Shown here: positions 9,109-16,605 of the stretch, in pieces
Numbering within the stretch: position 1 is the first letter of the stretch
How the letters are laid out: the number at the start of each line of letters is the position of its first letter
Assembly (NCBI GenBank): GCA_021813445.1
Contig: JAKAKP010000051.1
Coordinates: 1 to 32,046, forward strand
Length of the DNA stretch: 32,046 nucleotides
From: Deltaproteobacteria bacterium
Lineage (GTDB): Bacteria > Desulfobacterota > Desulfobaccia > Desulfobaccales > 0-14-0-80-60-11
Direction of reading: 5' to 3'
Made by a program: the position numbers and the translations under genes
Notes under the pieces: model-generated
Databases searched by the model: none
The model's input: only the letters and a program-made list of their open reading frames with translations
Told to the model about the DNA's origin: nothing

Positions 9109-11652
9109 TCAGACCTTTAATTGCAGGTGCTCCCGGATAAAATCTTTGATGTACCAATCCACGATGCCCTCGGAAAAGAGGGCCATATCCAGTTGCTTGG
9201 TGTAGAGGGTGAGCTTGCCGAACCAGACCAGCCGCTGCCGCATCTGCTCCAGGGGATATTTGGCTAATCTGGCCTTGATGGTGTCACCCTGGCGCTGATA
9301 GTTGAGATCCATGCGGTCGACGATGGCTTCAATCAACCTGGCCCGCCGCTCCCGGCGCTCCGGCGTCGAACCGCCCCCCCGGAAAGTAAAAGTTAGATAG
9401 TTATCGTTGATCTGGTCGCTGACGTAAGCCTCCACCGCGGACAGGTGATATCCCAGGTGGATGCTGAAGTTCATGTAATGCTCTGAGAGCACTACATAAC
9501 TCTGGTCGCGATAGGGATCGGCGCCCTGGGCCACCTCTTCTTCGCTCTTCACAAACACCGAACTGAAACTTTTGGCCCCGGCCGGTTTGCCCTGGGGCCA
9601 GCGGATGTCCGTCAGCCCCTGCCAAAAGGCCTGGAACGGGATGGAAATGATCTGCTCCGGCCGGACGTTGCGTTTCCAGCCTTTCTTCACCCCCCCGCCC
9701 AGATCCAGGATGCGCACCTTAAAGGGCAGACCCGAATCCAGGTCCATTACTCCCCTGCCTGCCAGGATTTCGCTTTCGGTCAGCTTAAACATCTCCCGCA
9801 TGGAGAATTCGTGGGCGTAGCGCACCAGGTCGTGAATGGTGCGGCAGCCGGCCGGGGTGAAATTCGCGCCTTGGGGATTAATGAGATTGAGGGGGATGAT
9901 CTTTTTCAGGACTGTCTTTAAGGTGCGGAAAACCGGGCTATCCGCCAGGTCGTTCACCTTGGCCTGGGGGGGCTCCAGCAGTTCGTTGATGATCCCGGCA
10001 TAGACGTTGTTATAATTGGCGTCCACGGTCACTTCCTGGCCGGGTTGCAAGATTTGGGTGGCCTTGCCGGTATTGAGAATGGTGGGCACCCGAAATTCCC
10101 GGGCCAGCAGCGCCATATGGCCGGTGGGGCTGCCCGCGTCGGTGATGATGGCCGCGGCCTGGGGCATGACCGTGACATACTTGGGGGAAGTGTGGCGCGC
10201 CACCAGGACCCCCCCCGGAGGAAAATTTTTCAGATCTTCATCCTGGCGCATCAGCACCACCGGGCCGGCCCCCACCCCCCGGCAGGCGATGCTGCCTTGA
10301 TCCAGCAACACGGGATATTGCTTCAGGGTCCTGGCCTTGACCTCCGCGCTCCTCTTGGCCGGTACTTGCAGGGGCCGGCTCTGCAACAGCCAGAGCCGAT
10401 CTTCCCCGTCCAAGGCCCACTCCACATCCTGGGGCCGCTGATAATGGGCCTCCAGAGTGGCCGCCCACCGGGCCAATTGCTGCAAATGCTCCGGGGTCAG
10501 ACAGGGAGCCCGGACTTTTTCCGGGGGCACCGGCGTCTTCTGCACCCCCCCTCCGGGCAGATTGACCAGCATGAACTCTTTGGGGGGGATGCGCTGCTCC
10601 AGGACCTGGCCGGGGGGCTGATAGGCCACCAGGTAGTGATCCGGGTTAATAACCCCGCCCACGGCATATTTGCCCAACCCCCAGACCGCGTTGATCAAGA
10701 TCGCGTCCTGCTCCGGGGCTTCGGGTTGACGGGTGAACAGGACCCCGCTGGCCTGGGAGTCGATCATGGGCAGCACGGCCACGCCCATGGCCATCTCCTC
10801 CTCCCGGAAGCCCTTGTTTTTATAGTAAAACAAGGCCCGGGGGGTAAAGAGGCTGGCCACGATGTCCTTGTAGCGGCTGACCAGCTCCCCGGGGGGCACA
10901 TTGAGATAGGTGGCGTACTGGCCGGCGAAGGTGAGGGTCAGGTCCTCCCCCACCGCACTGGAGCGCATGGCCACCAGGGGCCGTTCCCGGCCCGGCAGGC
11001 ATAAGCCCTCATAGGCGGCGTTGATGGCGCTTTCCAGTTCCCGCGGCACCTGGGCCTGGTTGATCATCTGCTTCAATTCTTCGCTGACCCGGGCCAGGCT
11101 GTCCAAATCATCCATCCGCCAGCGCCCCAACATCTCAGTGATGCGCGCCGTCAGGTGATTGGCATCCAGGAAAACCTTGTAGGCATAGGTGGAAATGGCA
11201 AAGCCGGACGGCACCGGGAGGCCTGTGGAGTTCCTGACCTCCCCCAGGTTGGCGCTCTTGCCCCCCGCGGTCTCCGCCATTTCCAAGTTAAGCTGATCAA
11301 AGGATAGAGTCAGGGGGGCCTTGGCTATCTCCCGGCGTTGGCTCAAGGCTTCTTCCAGTTCCAGGCTGATGTGCCGGAGGGAATGCGCCAAGCCCTCATA
11401 GCGGCCCTCGGCCATGTCATTCAGGGCGGCCACGACCGCACCGGTCTCCTGGACGATTTGGCTGACGCTGGCCCGGATGAATTGGAGGTCGAAGAGAAAA
11501 TCCCCGGAGAGCTTTTCCTCCATATCGCTCATTAAAGCCAGGACGGCATTATTGGCCGCCAACAGCCGCTGGAAATGGGCGTATTTCTCGGCCAACCCGG
11601 CGGAACCGCCGGGTTCCCGGGGTTTTTTCAGGCGTTGCCAGACGCGCTTCAG
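9109..11652 (-). CDS. PEP synthase/PPDK-like protein with unrecognised C-terminal domain
   Basis: A cytoplasmic protein of 847 residues if begun at CTG 11652. An N-terminal helical segment (about 20-120) precedes an ATP-grasp PEP/pyruvate-binding domain with GGKSANLGEV (Lys132) and RSSAVGEDLTLTFAGQY (Arg230). A swivelling phosphohistidine domain follows, with DAGSPTGHMALLAREF (His512). These parts match pyruvate,water dikinases. The last 290 or so residues do not look like the PEP-binding TIM barrel of PpsA, and I cannot name them, so the phosphate acceptor is uncertain. The CTG has GGAGGG seven bases upstream and gives an MKRVWQRLKKP start; the TTG at 11595 lacks such a site and lies in a 10-bp hairpin. 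It is probably cotranscribed with the upstream CBS gene. Confidence 0.85.
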   Translation of the reverse strand: MKRVWQRLKKPREPGGSAGLAEKYAHFQRLLAANNAVLALMSDMEEKLSGDFLFDLQFIRASVSQIVQETGAVVAALNDMAEGRYEGLAHSLRHISLELEEALSQRREIAKAPLTLSFDQLNLEMAETAGGKSANLGEVRNSTGLPVPSGFAISTYAYKVFLDANHLTARITEMLGRWRMDDLDSLARVSEELKQMINQAQVPRELESAINAAYEGLCLPGRERPLVAMRSSAVGEDLTLTFAGQYATYLNVPPGELVSRYKDIVASLFTPRALFYYKNKGFREEEMAMGVAVLPMIDSQASGVLFTRQPEAPEQDAILINAVWGLGKYAVGGVINPDHYLVAYQPPGQVLEQRIPPKEFMLVNLPGGGVQKTPVPPEKVRAPCLTPEHLQQLARWAATLEAHYQRPQDVEWALDGEDRLWLLQSRPLQVPAKRSAEVKARTLKQYPVLLDQGSIACRGVGAGPVVLMRQDEDLKNFPPGGVLVARHTSPKYVTVMPQAAAIITDAGSPTGHMALLAREFRVPTILNTGKATQILQPGQEVTVDANYNNVYAGIINELLEPPQAKVNDLADSPVFRTLKTVLKKIIPLNLINPQGANFTPAGCRTIHDLVRYAHEFSMREMFKLTESEILAGRGVMDLDSGLPFKVRILDLGGGVKKGWKRNVRPEQIISIPFQAFWQGLTDIRWPQGKPAGAKSFSSVFVKSEEEVAQGADPYRDQSYVVLSEHYMNFSIHLGYHLSAVEAYVSDQINDNYLTFTFRGGGSTPERRERRARLIEAIVDRMDLNYQRQGDTIKARLAKYPLEQMRQRLVWFGKLTLYTKQLDMALFSEGIVDWYIKDFIREHLQLKV

Positions 11653-11659
11653 AAGAAGA

Positions 11660-11665
11660 CCCTCC
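11660..11665 (-). promoter_or_regulatory. Ribosome binding site supporting a CTG start
   Basis: GGAGGG on the minus strand, seven bases before an in-frame CTG (11652-11650). No ATG or GTG occurs in frame between the upstream stop (11700-11698) and the TTG at 11595. This site is the main reason for extending the dikinase-like gene by 19 codons. Confidence 0.5.
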
Positions 11666-11795
11666 GCAGTCTCAGGAAGACCGGGTGAGATACATTTTTA
11701 TTAAATTTTAAGCTAAGTTATGGCCGCCAGTCAAGCGGGGGTGCGGGTCTTCGGGAACCTATTTCAAAATCTCGTTTAAGGCTTCCGTTTTGTTT

Positions 11796-12302
11796 TCAGT
11801 CGCCCAAAACGGTCCGGGAAATCTCCCCAAACAGGTCGCTCAGCCGCAGCATCCCCGCCACTTTGCCGTCGTACATCACCGGCAGCAGGCCCACGTTTTC
11901 CTGGATCATCAGGTAGAGGGCCTTGGCGAACGGATCTTTGGCGTCTACGGTGGCTTTAATGGGGCTCATCGCTTCGCTCACCGGCCTCTGGGATTGATCT
12001 TTCATTTTGGGCCCCAAATTGTCGCCGGTCAGAACAGTCAAACTGGGGTCCATTTTGATGAGACCGGTCTCCTGGAGAAACTTGGGCTCCAGGCCGATAA
12101 TGATATCCCGTAGAGTCAAGATCCCCATAAGCTGGTACTTTTCATCAAAGACCAGGACCGCCCGGGGCTCGTAACTGCCGCCAAACTTGGCGACCACTTC
12201 CCGGATGATGGCCATGGCCTCCCGCAGACTGAACCAATAAGGAATATGGGGGTAATCCTCCAAAGGGATCATCAAATCCTTGGCGGTTTTCTGGTAACTC
12301 AT
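11796..12302 (-). CDS. Stand-alone tandem CBS-domain protein (copy 1)
   Basis: A 168-residue soluble protein built almost entirely of two CBS motifs (about residues 5-75 and 100-168). The LMGILTLRDII and KVAGMLRLSDLF segments mark the ends of each motif. Such Bateman modules bind adenosyl ligands and regulate enzymes or transporters. It closely resembles the divergently transcribed protein at 12566-13072; both begin with the same KDLMIPLEDYPHIPYWFSLR signature. The ATG at 12302 follows GAGGA with good spacing and gives the same length as the paralogue, so I prefer it to the TTG at 12317. A sigma70-like promoter lies upstream, and the dikinase-like gene follows on the same strand, suggesting that this protein controls or is controlled with it. 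The ligand is unknown. Confidence 0.9.
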   Translation of the reverse strand: MSYQKTAKDLMIPLEDYPHIPYWFSLREAMAIIREVVAKFGGSYEPRAVLVFDEKYQLMGILTLRDIIIGLEPKFLQETGLIKMDPSLTVLTGDNLGPKMKDQSQRPVSEAMSPIKATVDAKDPFAKALYLMIQENVGLLPVMYDGKVAGMLRLSDLFGEISRTVLGD

Positions 12303-12354
12303 GGTGTATCCTCGCAAAATCCTTAGCTTCTAGGCATGACCCGAAGGTGATTCT

Positions 12355-12383
12355 GTTCTAAAGGAGCGGCCGGGAAAAGTCAA
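12355..12383 (-). promoter_or_regulatory. Sigma70-type promoter for the minus-strand CBS gene
   Basis: On the minus strand, TTGACT (12383-12378), a 17-bp spacer and TAGAAC (12360-12355). The -35 box matches five of six consensus bases and the -10 box four of six. Transcription would start near 12348, leaving a leader of about 45 nt before the ATG at 12302. This is a sequence match only. Confidence 0.5.
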
Positions 12384-12565
12384 GGACCGATGGCTCCCCA
12401 ACCACCGGGCTTGTGAAATAAAACACGATATTAACAAAAATTTAACGGCCGCTTTCCTCCTTTTAACCCCATCTTAATATGGCCATTGCTATTAGATAAA
12501 CCAGAGGCCGGGTCTACCGGGTTTCTAATCCATGACGAGCCATCATAAATCTGCGGGAGGTTTTT

Positions 12566-13072
12566 ATGCCAAACGACAAGAAGGTGAAAGATTTGATGAT
12601 CCCCTTGGAGGATTACCCCCACATCCCCTACTGGTTCTCTCTGCGCCAGGCCATGGCTATTGTCCGGGAGGCGGCCATCAAGTTTGAGGGCTCCTTCGAG
12701 CCCCGGGCGGTCCTGGTCTTTGACGAAAAATACCAGCTCATGGGCATCCTGACCCTGCGGGATATTATCAAAGGCCTGGAACCCCGGTTCCTGCACGAGA
12801 CCGCCCTGGTCAAGGCCGACCCCAGTCTCGCGGTCATGATTGGCGACCTCTTCGGGCCAGGGTTAAAGGAAGCTTCGCAGAAGCCGGTGAGCGAGGTTAT
12901 GAGTCCGATTAAAGTCACCGTCCAGGGCAATGACCCCATCGCCAAGGCCATCTTTCTGATGATCAAGGAAGACGTGGGCCTGATGCCAGTGATCCAGGAT
13001 AGCAAAGTGGCCGGGATGATTCGTCTAAGCGATCTCTTCAAGGAGATCTCCGATCTGGTGCTGGGCGACTAG
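12566..13072 (+). CDS. Stand-alone tandem CBS-domain protein (copy 2)
   Basis: A 168-residue paralogue of the divergent CBS protein at 11796-12302, again two CBS motifs with no other domain or membrane segment. Most positions agree by eye, including the N-terminal MIPLEDYP block and the LMGILTLRDII segment; differences concentrate in the linker near residues 85-105. The ATG has GGGAGG about six bases upstream. It is 36 bp before the SLC13 carrier gene on the same strand, so it is likely the first gene of that transport operon and may sense adenine-nucleotide or ionic state for the carrier. This functional link is inference from position. The 263-bp region between the two CBS genes must hold both promoters. 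Confidence 0.9.
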   Translation: MPNDKKVKDLMIPLEDYPHIPYWFSLRQAMAIVREAAIKFEGSFEPRAVLVFDEKYQLMGILTLRDIIKGLEPRFLHETALVKADPSLAVMIGDLFGPGLKEASQKPVSEVMSPIKVTVQGNDPIAKAIFLMIKEDVGLMPVIQDSKVAGMIRLSDLFKEISDLVLGD

Positions 13073-13108
13073 CCCCATCCGGGATTTTGAGAAAAGGAGT
13101 TTACTGCC

Positions 13109-14692
13109 ATGGCGGAAGACGTTAAGAAAATGCCCGTAGGCGCCGGCCTCCCGGAGATGCCCGAAGAGATCTTTATCGCCCCCAAAAAGGTGGCCATCGA
13201 CTGGAAGCGCATTGCCTTTATCCTCTTGGGGCTGGTCCTGTTTTTCCTCTTCTATTTCATGCCGGATTTAGCCGACGCGGTGGACCCCTCCGGCAAGCAC
13301 TTTCCTTTGCCGCCCCAGGGGCGGATGGCCATCGGCCTCTTCCTCATGGCCGCGGTCTGGTGGATCTTCGAGGTGATGCCCATCGGCGCCACGGCCATCG
13401 CCATCGGGTTGTTCCAGACCATCTTTATGATCCGCACCGCAGACCAGGCACTAAAAGACTTCTTCGACCCCTCCGTCTGGTTCATCTTCGGCTCCGTGGT
13501 CATGGGTCTGGCCTTCTCGGTCTCCGGGCTCACCAAGCGCATGGCCTATAAGATGCTGAACATTGTGGGGGAAAAGACCAATTTCATCCTCCTGGGCACC
13601 TTTCTCATTATCACCGGCATGACCCTGCTCATGGCCCACACCGCGGTGGCCGCAGCCGTCTTCCCGCTGCTGGTGGCCATCCATTCTCTTTACAGTGAAA
13701 GCGATCAACCCACCCGGTTCGGCAAAGGCCTGTTCATCGGCATGGCCTGGGTGGCGGGCGCAGGCTCCATCATTACCTTCCTGGGCGCGGCCCGGGGCGT
13801 GGCCGGGGCCGGGATGTTCAAGAAATTCACGGGCGGGGTGGAAATCGGCTTCTTCGAGCTTTCCTGGTACATGCTCCCTCTGGGCGCGCTCATGGTCTTC
13901 TTTATCTGGCTCATCATCATCACTTTTTTCAAACCTGAAAGATCCCGCATAGATGGCTTGCGGCAACGGGTAGCCAGCTTGAGCAAAGAACTGGGGCCCA
14001 TGAACAACAAGGAGAAGTTCGTCATCGCCATGGTAATCGTGGTCTTGGGCCTGTTCATGATGAAGTCCTTCTCGCCCATCCCTTTCTTCAAGGACATGGA
14101 CCGGGCGGCCATCATGATCGTGGCCACCGTGGCCTTCTTTCTCTCCCGTACCCTCACTGTGGAAGACATGGAGAATATTCCCTGGAATATCATGCTGCTC
14201 TTCGGGGGGGCCATGTCCATCGGCTACTGTCTCTACGACACCAAGGCCGCGGAATGGATGGCCGTCAGTTGGGTTAGCTGGTTCCAAAAAGCCCCCTGGT
14301 TGATGTTCGTCCTGGCCATCGCCTTCTTCGTCCTGGTGATGACCAATTTCATCATGAACGTGGCGGCCATTGCCATCACCCTGCCGGTGTCCCTGGTCAT
14401 CGCCCAATATTTGGGGGTAGCGCCGCACGTTATCTTCTTCGCGTCCCTGGCCACCGCGGGTATGCCCTTCAACCTGCTCATTGGAGCGGCCCCCAATGCC
14501 ATTGCTTATGAAAGCAAACAGTTCACTGCGGGGGAATTTTTCATCTACGGCTGGATTCCCAGCATCATCCTCATGTTGCTGCTGGCAGTCTTCTGCTACT
14601 TCATCTGGCCGATGCAGGGCATGCCGGTGCTGAAGTCTAAACAACCAGGCCGAACCGGGGAGGGAAACTGCGATTTTCCTCCCCTTTGCTGA
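13109..14692 (+). CDS. SLC13/DASS-family anion carrier
   Basis: A 527-residue inner-membrane protein with about eleven hydrophobic segments, two related halves and re-entrant hairpins, as in divalent anion:Na+ symporters (sulfate, di- and tricarboxylates). Residues 1-30 are a soluble lead-in. The two SNT signature positions, which contact substrate and sodium in characterised members, read AHT (176-178) and MNV (416-418) by my alignment, so substrate or coupling ion may differ. A conserved-type GAAPNAIAYESKQF segment near residue 470 is kept. The ATG has AAAAGGAG upstream. It sits between the CBS gene and the ArsB/NhaD-type permease (30 bp apart), so one transcript is likely. The substrate cannot be assigned from sequence. 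Confidence 0.88.
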   Translation: MAEDVKKMPVGAGLPEMPEEIFIAPKKVAIDWKRIAFILLGLVLFFLFYFMPDLADAVDPSGKHFPLPPQGRMAIGLFLMAAVWWIFEVMPIGATAIAIGLFQTIFMIRTADQALKDFFDPSVWFIFGSVVMGLAFSVSGLTKRMAYKMLNIVGEKTNFILLGTFLIITGMTLLMAHTAVAAAVFPLLVAIHSLYSESDQPTRFGKGLFIGMAWVAGAGSIITFLGAARGVAGAGMFKKFTGGVEIGFFELSWYMLPLGALMVFFIWLIIITFFKPERSRIDGLRQRVASLSKELGPMNNKEKFVIAMVIVVLGLFMMKSFSPIPFFKDMDRAAIMIVATVAFFLSRTLTVEDMENIPWNIMLLFGGAMSIGYCLYDTKAAEWMAVSWVSWFQKAPWLMFVLAIAFFVLVMTNFIMNVAAIAITLPVSLVIAQYLGVAPHVIFFASLATAGMPFNLLIGAAPNAIAYESKQFTAGEFFIYGWIPSIILMLLLAVFCYFIWPMQGMPVLKSKQPGRTGEGNCDFPPLC

Positions 14693-14722
14693 AAAGAAGC
14701 GATGAACAAAGGGGACTGAATC

Positions 14723-16456
14723 ATGCGCACGCGGTTAACTACCATACTATGGATATTGACAGCCCTGTTGATCTCCGGCTTCCTGGCTGGGCCCGCGGCC
14801 GCCGCCGCCCCTGCGGCGGGGGACCGCCTGGCCATCTCCGGGCTGGTGACCAACCCCATGGGCAAGGGCCTCAAGGAAGCGGAGATCGAGGTGCTGGTGA
14901 ATGGGCAGCATCTCAAACCAGTGGGTAAAGAGGCCGAGATCGTCACCGGCAAGCCCGGGGGCTATGTGGCGGATTTTATCCTGCCGCCGGGGACCCTGCC
15001 GGGGGCCAAAGTGGAGGTCAAGGCCGCCAAGCCCTCCTGGAAGCCGGTGCCGCCCACGACCGTGAAGGTGGTGGAAGCCGGCAAGGACGCCCAGGGCAAC
15101 CGGCTGTTCCAGGCCTACCAGAAACTCACCATGGAACGCAAAATCACCGCGGGGTTCTGGATCGCCACCCTCGTCTTGCTGCTGGTTTACCTGGTCATTT
15201 CTTTCGAATGGATGCACCGCACTCTGGTCTCTTTCCTGGGCGCGGCCCTCATCATCTTCATCACCTACACCCTGGGGCACTGGGATAAATCCTTCTACAT
15301 CATCTCCTTCGACGACGCCATGGGGGCCATCGACCTCAATGTCATCTTTCTCCTCATGGGCATGATGCTCTTTGTGGGAGTGATGAAAAAGACGGGCATG
15401 TTCCAGTTTCTGGCCTATAAGGCCTATGCTTTGGCCCGGGGCAACGTCTTTATCCTGTCCTTGGTCCTCCAGATCATCACCGCGGTGGTCTCGGCCTTCC
15501 TGGACAACGTCACCACCATGCTTCTGGTGCTGCCGGTGACCATCGAGATCGCGGTCACCCTGAAGATCAACCCCCTGGTCTTGCTGATCCCCGAGGCCTT
15601 TGCCTCCAACGTCGGCGGCACCGCCACCCTGATCGGCGATCCGCCCAACATCCTTATCGGCTCCTATGCCGCGCTCACCTTCGGCCAGTTTGTGCAGAAC
15701 CTATCCCTGATCTGTGCGGTGTCTTTGGTGACATCCTCATTTTTCTTCCTCTGGTGGCACAAAAAGGCCTACCTGGGGGCGGAAGTGAAGGACGTGCCCC
15801 GGACCATCGAGTATTTGAAGGAGCAGTATCAGATCACCAACAAGAAGTTGATGAACCTGGGCCTGTTTTTGCTGGCCTTTGCCATCCTCTTTTTTATCCT
15901 GGGGGGAGTTTTACACTTGCCGGTGGCGATCCCGGCGCTGGTGGGCTCCTTGCTGCTGTTAGCCATCTCCGGGGAAGACATCGTGGAGATGCTGGAGAAG
16001 GAAGTGGAATGGCCCACCCTGGTCTTTTTCATCGGCCTGTTCATGGTCATTGCCGGCGCGGAGGAGACCGGGCTGATCCAGGTGATCGCCAACTTCGTCA
16101 AGGACGTCTCCAAGGGCAACTTGACCGCGGCCATCGTCATCATCCTTTGGGTGAGCGCCATTGCCTCGGCCTTTATTGACAATATTCCCTTCACCGCCAC
16201 CATGCTGCCCATCATCGCCTTCCTGAACCAGACCATCCCCGGCGCCGAGTCCGGCGTGCTCTGGTGGTCCCTGTCCCTGGGCGCGTGTCTGGGGGGCAAC
16301 GGCACCATGATCGGGGCCTCGGCCAACGTGGTCACCGTGGGCCTGGCGGAAAAGGCGGGCTACCACATCTCCTTCGTGGACTACATGAAGGCCTGCTGGT
16401 GGCCCATGATGATTACCGTCAGCATCTGTATGGTTTACCTGTTGATTGCTTATTGA
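14723..16456 (+). CDS. ArsB/NhaD-type (IT superfamily) permease with periplasmic N-terminal domain, copy 1
   Basis: A 577-residue membrane protein. A signal peptide (residues 1-28, ending AAAA) precedes an exported beta-type domain (about 32-125) resembling carboxypeptidase-regulatory/Ig-like modules. About eleven membrane segments follow. Paired family motifs are DNVTTMLLVLPV and GGTATLIGDPPNILIG in the first half, and DNIPFTATMLPI and GGNGTMIGASANVV in the second, as in the ArsB/NhaD group that exchanges anions or Na+ for H+. The gene follows the SLC13 gene closely and precedes the KdpD-like kinase gene by 149 bp. A near-duplicate lies inverted at 19425-21164. The substrate is unknown; arsenite is unlikely to be deducible, as no ars genes are nearby. 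Confidence 0.9.
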   Translation: MRTRLTTILWILTALLISGFLAGPAAAAAPAAGDRLAISGLVTNPMGKGLKEAEIEVLVNGQHLKPVGKEAEIVTGKPGGYVADFILPPGTLPGAKVEVKAAKPSWKPVPPTTVKVVEAGKDAQGNRLFQAYQKLTMERKITAGFWIATLVLLLVYLVISFEWMHRTLVSFLGAALIIFITYTLGHWDKSFYIISFDDAMGAIDLNVIFLLMGMMLFVGVMKKTGMFQFLAYKAYALARGNVFILSLVLQIITAVVSAFLDNVTTMLLVLPVTIEIAVTLKINPLVLLIPEAFASNVGGTATLIGDPPNILIGSYAALTFGQFVQNLSLICAVSLVTSSFFFLWWHKKAYLGAEVKDVPRTIEYLKEQYQITNKKLMNLGLFLLAFAILFFILGGVLHLPVAIPALVGSLLLLAISGEDIVEMLEKEVEWPTLVFFIGLFMVIAGAEETGLIQVIANFVKDVSKGNLTAAIVIILWVSAIASAFIDNIPFTATMLPIIAFLNQTIPGAESGVLWWSLSLGACLGGNGTMIGASANVVTVGLAEKAGYHISFVDYMKACWWPMMITVSICMVYLLIAY

Positions 16457-16479
16457 AGCAGTCCTGCCCATTCTCTTGC

Positions 16480-16536
16480 GTCTTTGCGCCTTTGCGTGAG
16501 AAATAAAGCACGCAAAGGCGCAATGGCCGCAAAGAC
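16480..16536. repeat. Interspersed hairpin repeat after permease copy 1
   Basis: A 15-bp perfect inverted repeat (16484-16498/16509-16523) extended by GTCTTT/AAAGAC arms. The CTTTGCGCCTTTGCGTG unit is of the same type as the larger hairpin at 21765-21843. It lies between the permease and the kinase genes and could attenuate read-through, but it lacks a T-run. Confidence 0.7.
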
Positions 16537-16605
16537 ACTACTTGACCCCAAGCCCGGGACCGGGTATCCTGCCTGTAATAATTTACTGAGGGATATAAAA
16601 GACAT

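Noticed and set aside
11594-11627. Hairpin followed by a T-run on the plus strand, resembling a terminator
   Set aside because: No plus-strand gene ends nearby, and the sequence most likely lies within the 5' coding part of the dikinase-like gene.
13451-14644. 397-codon minus-strand frame across the SLC13 gene
   Set aside because: The product is His/Glu/Asp-rich with no fold, the typical complement of a membrane-protein gene; the plus strand has clear family motifs.
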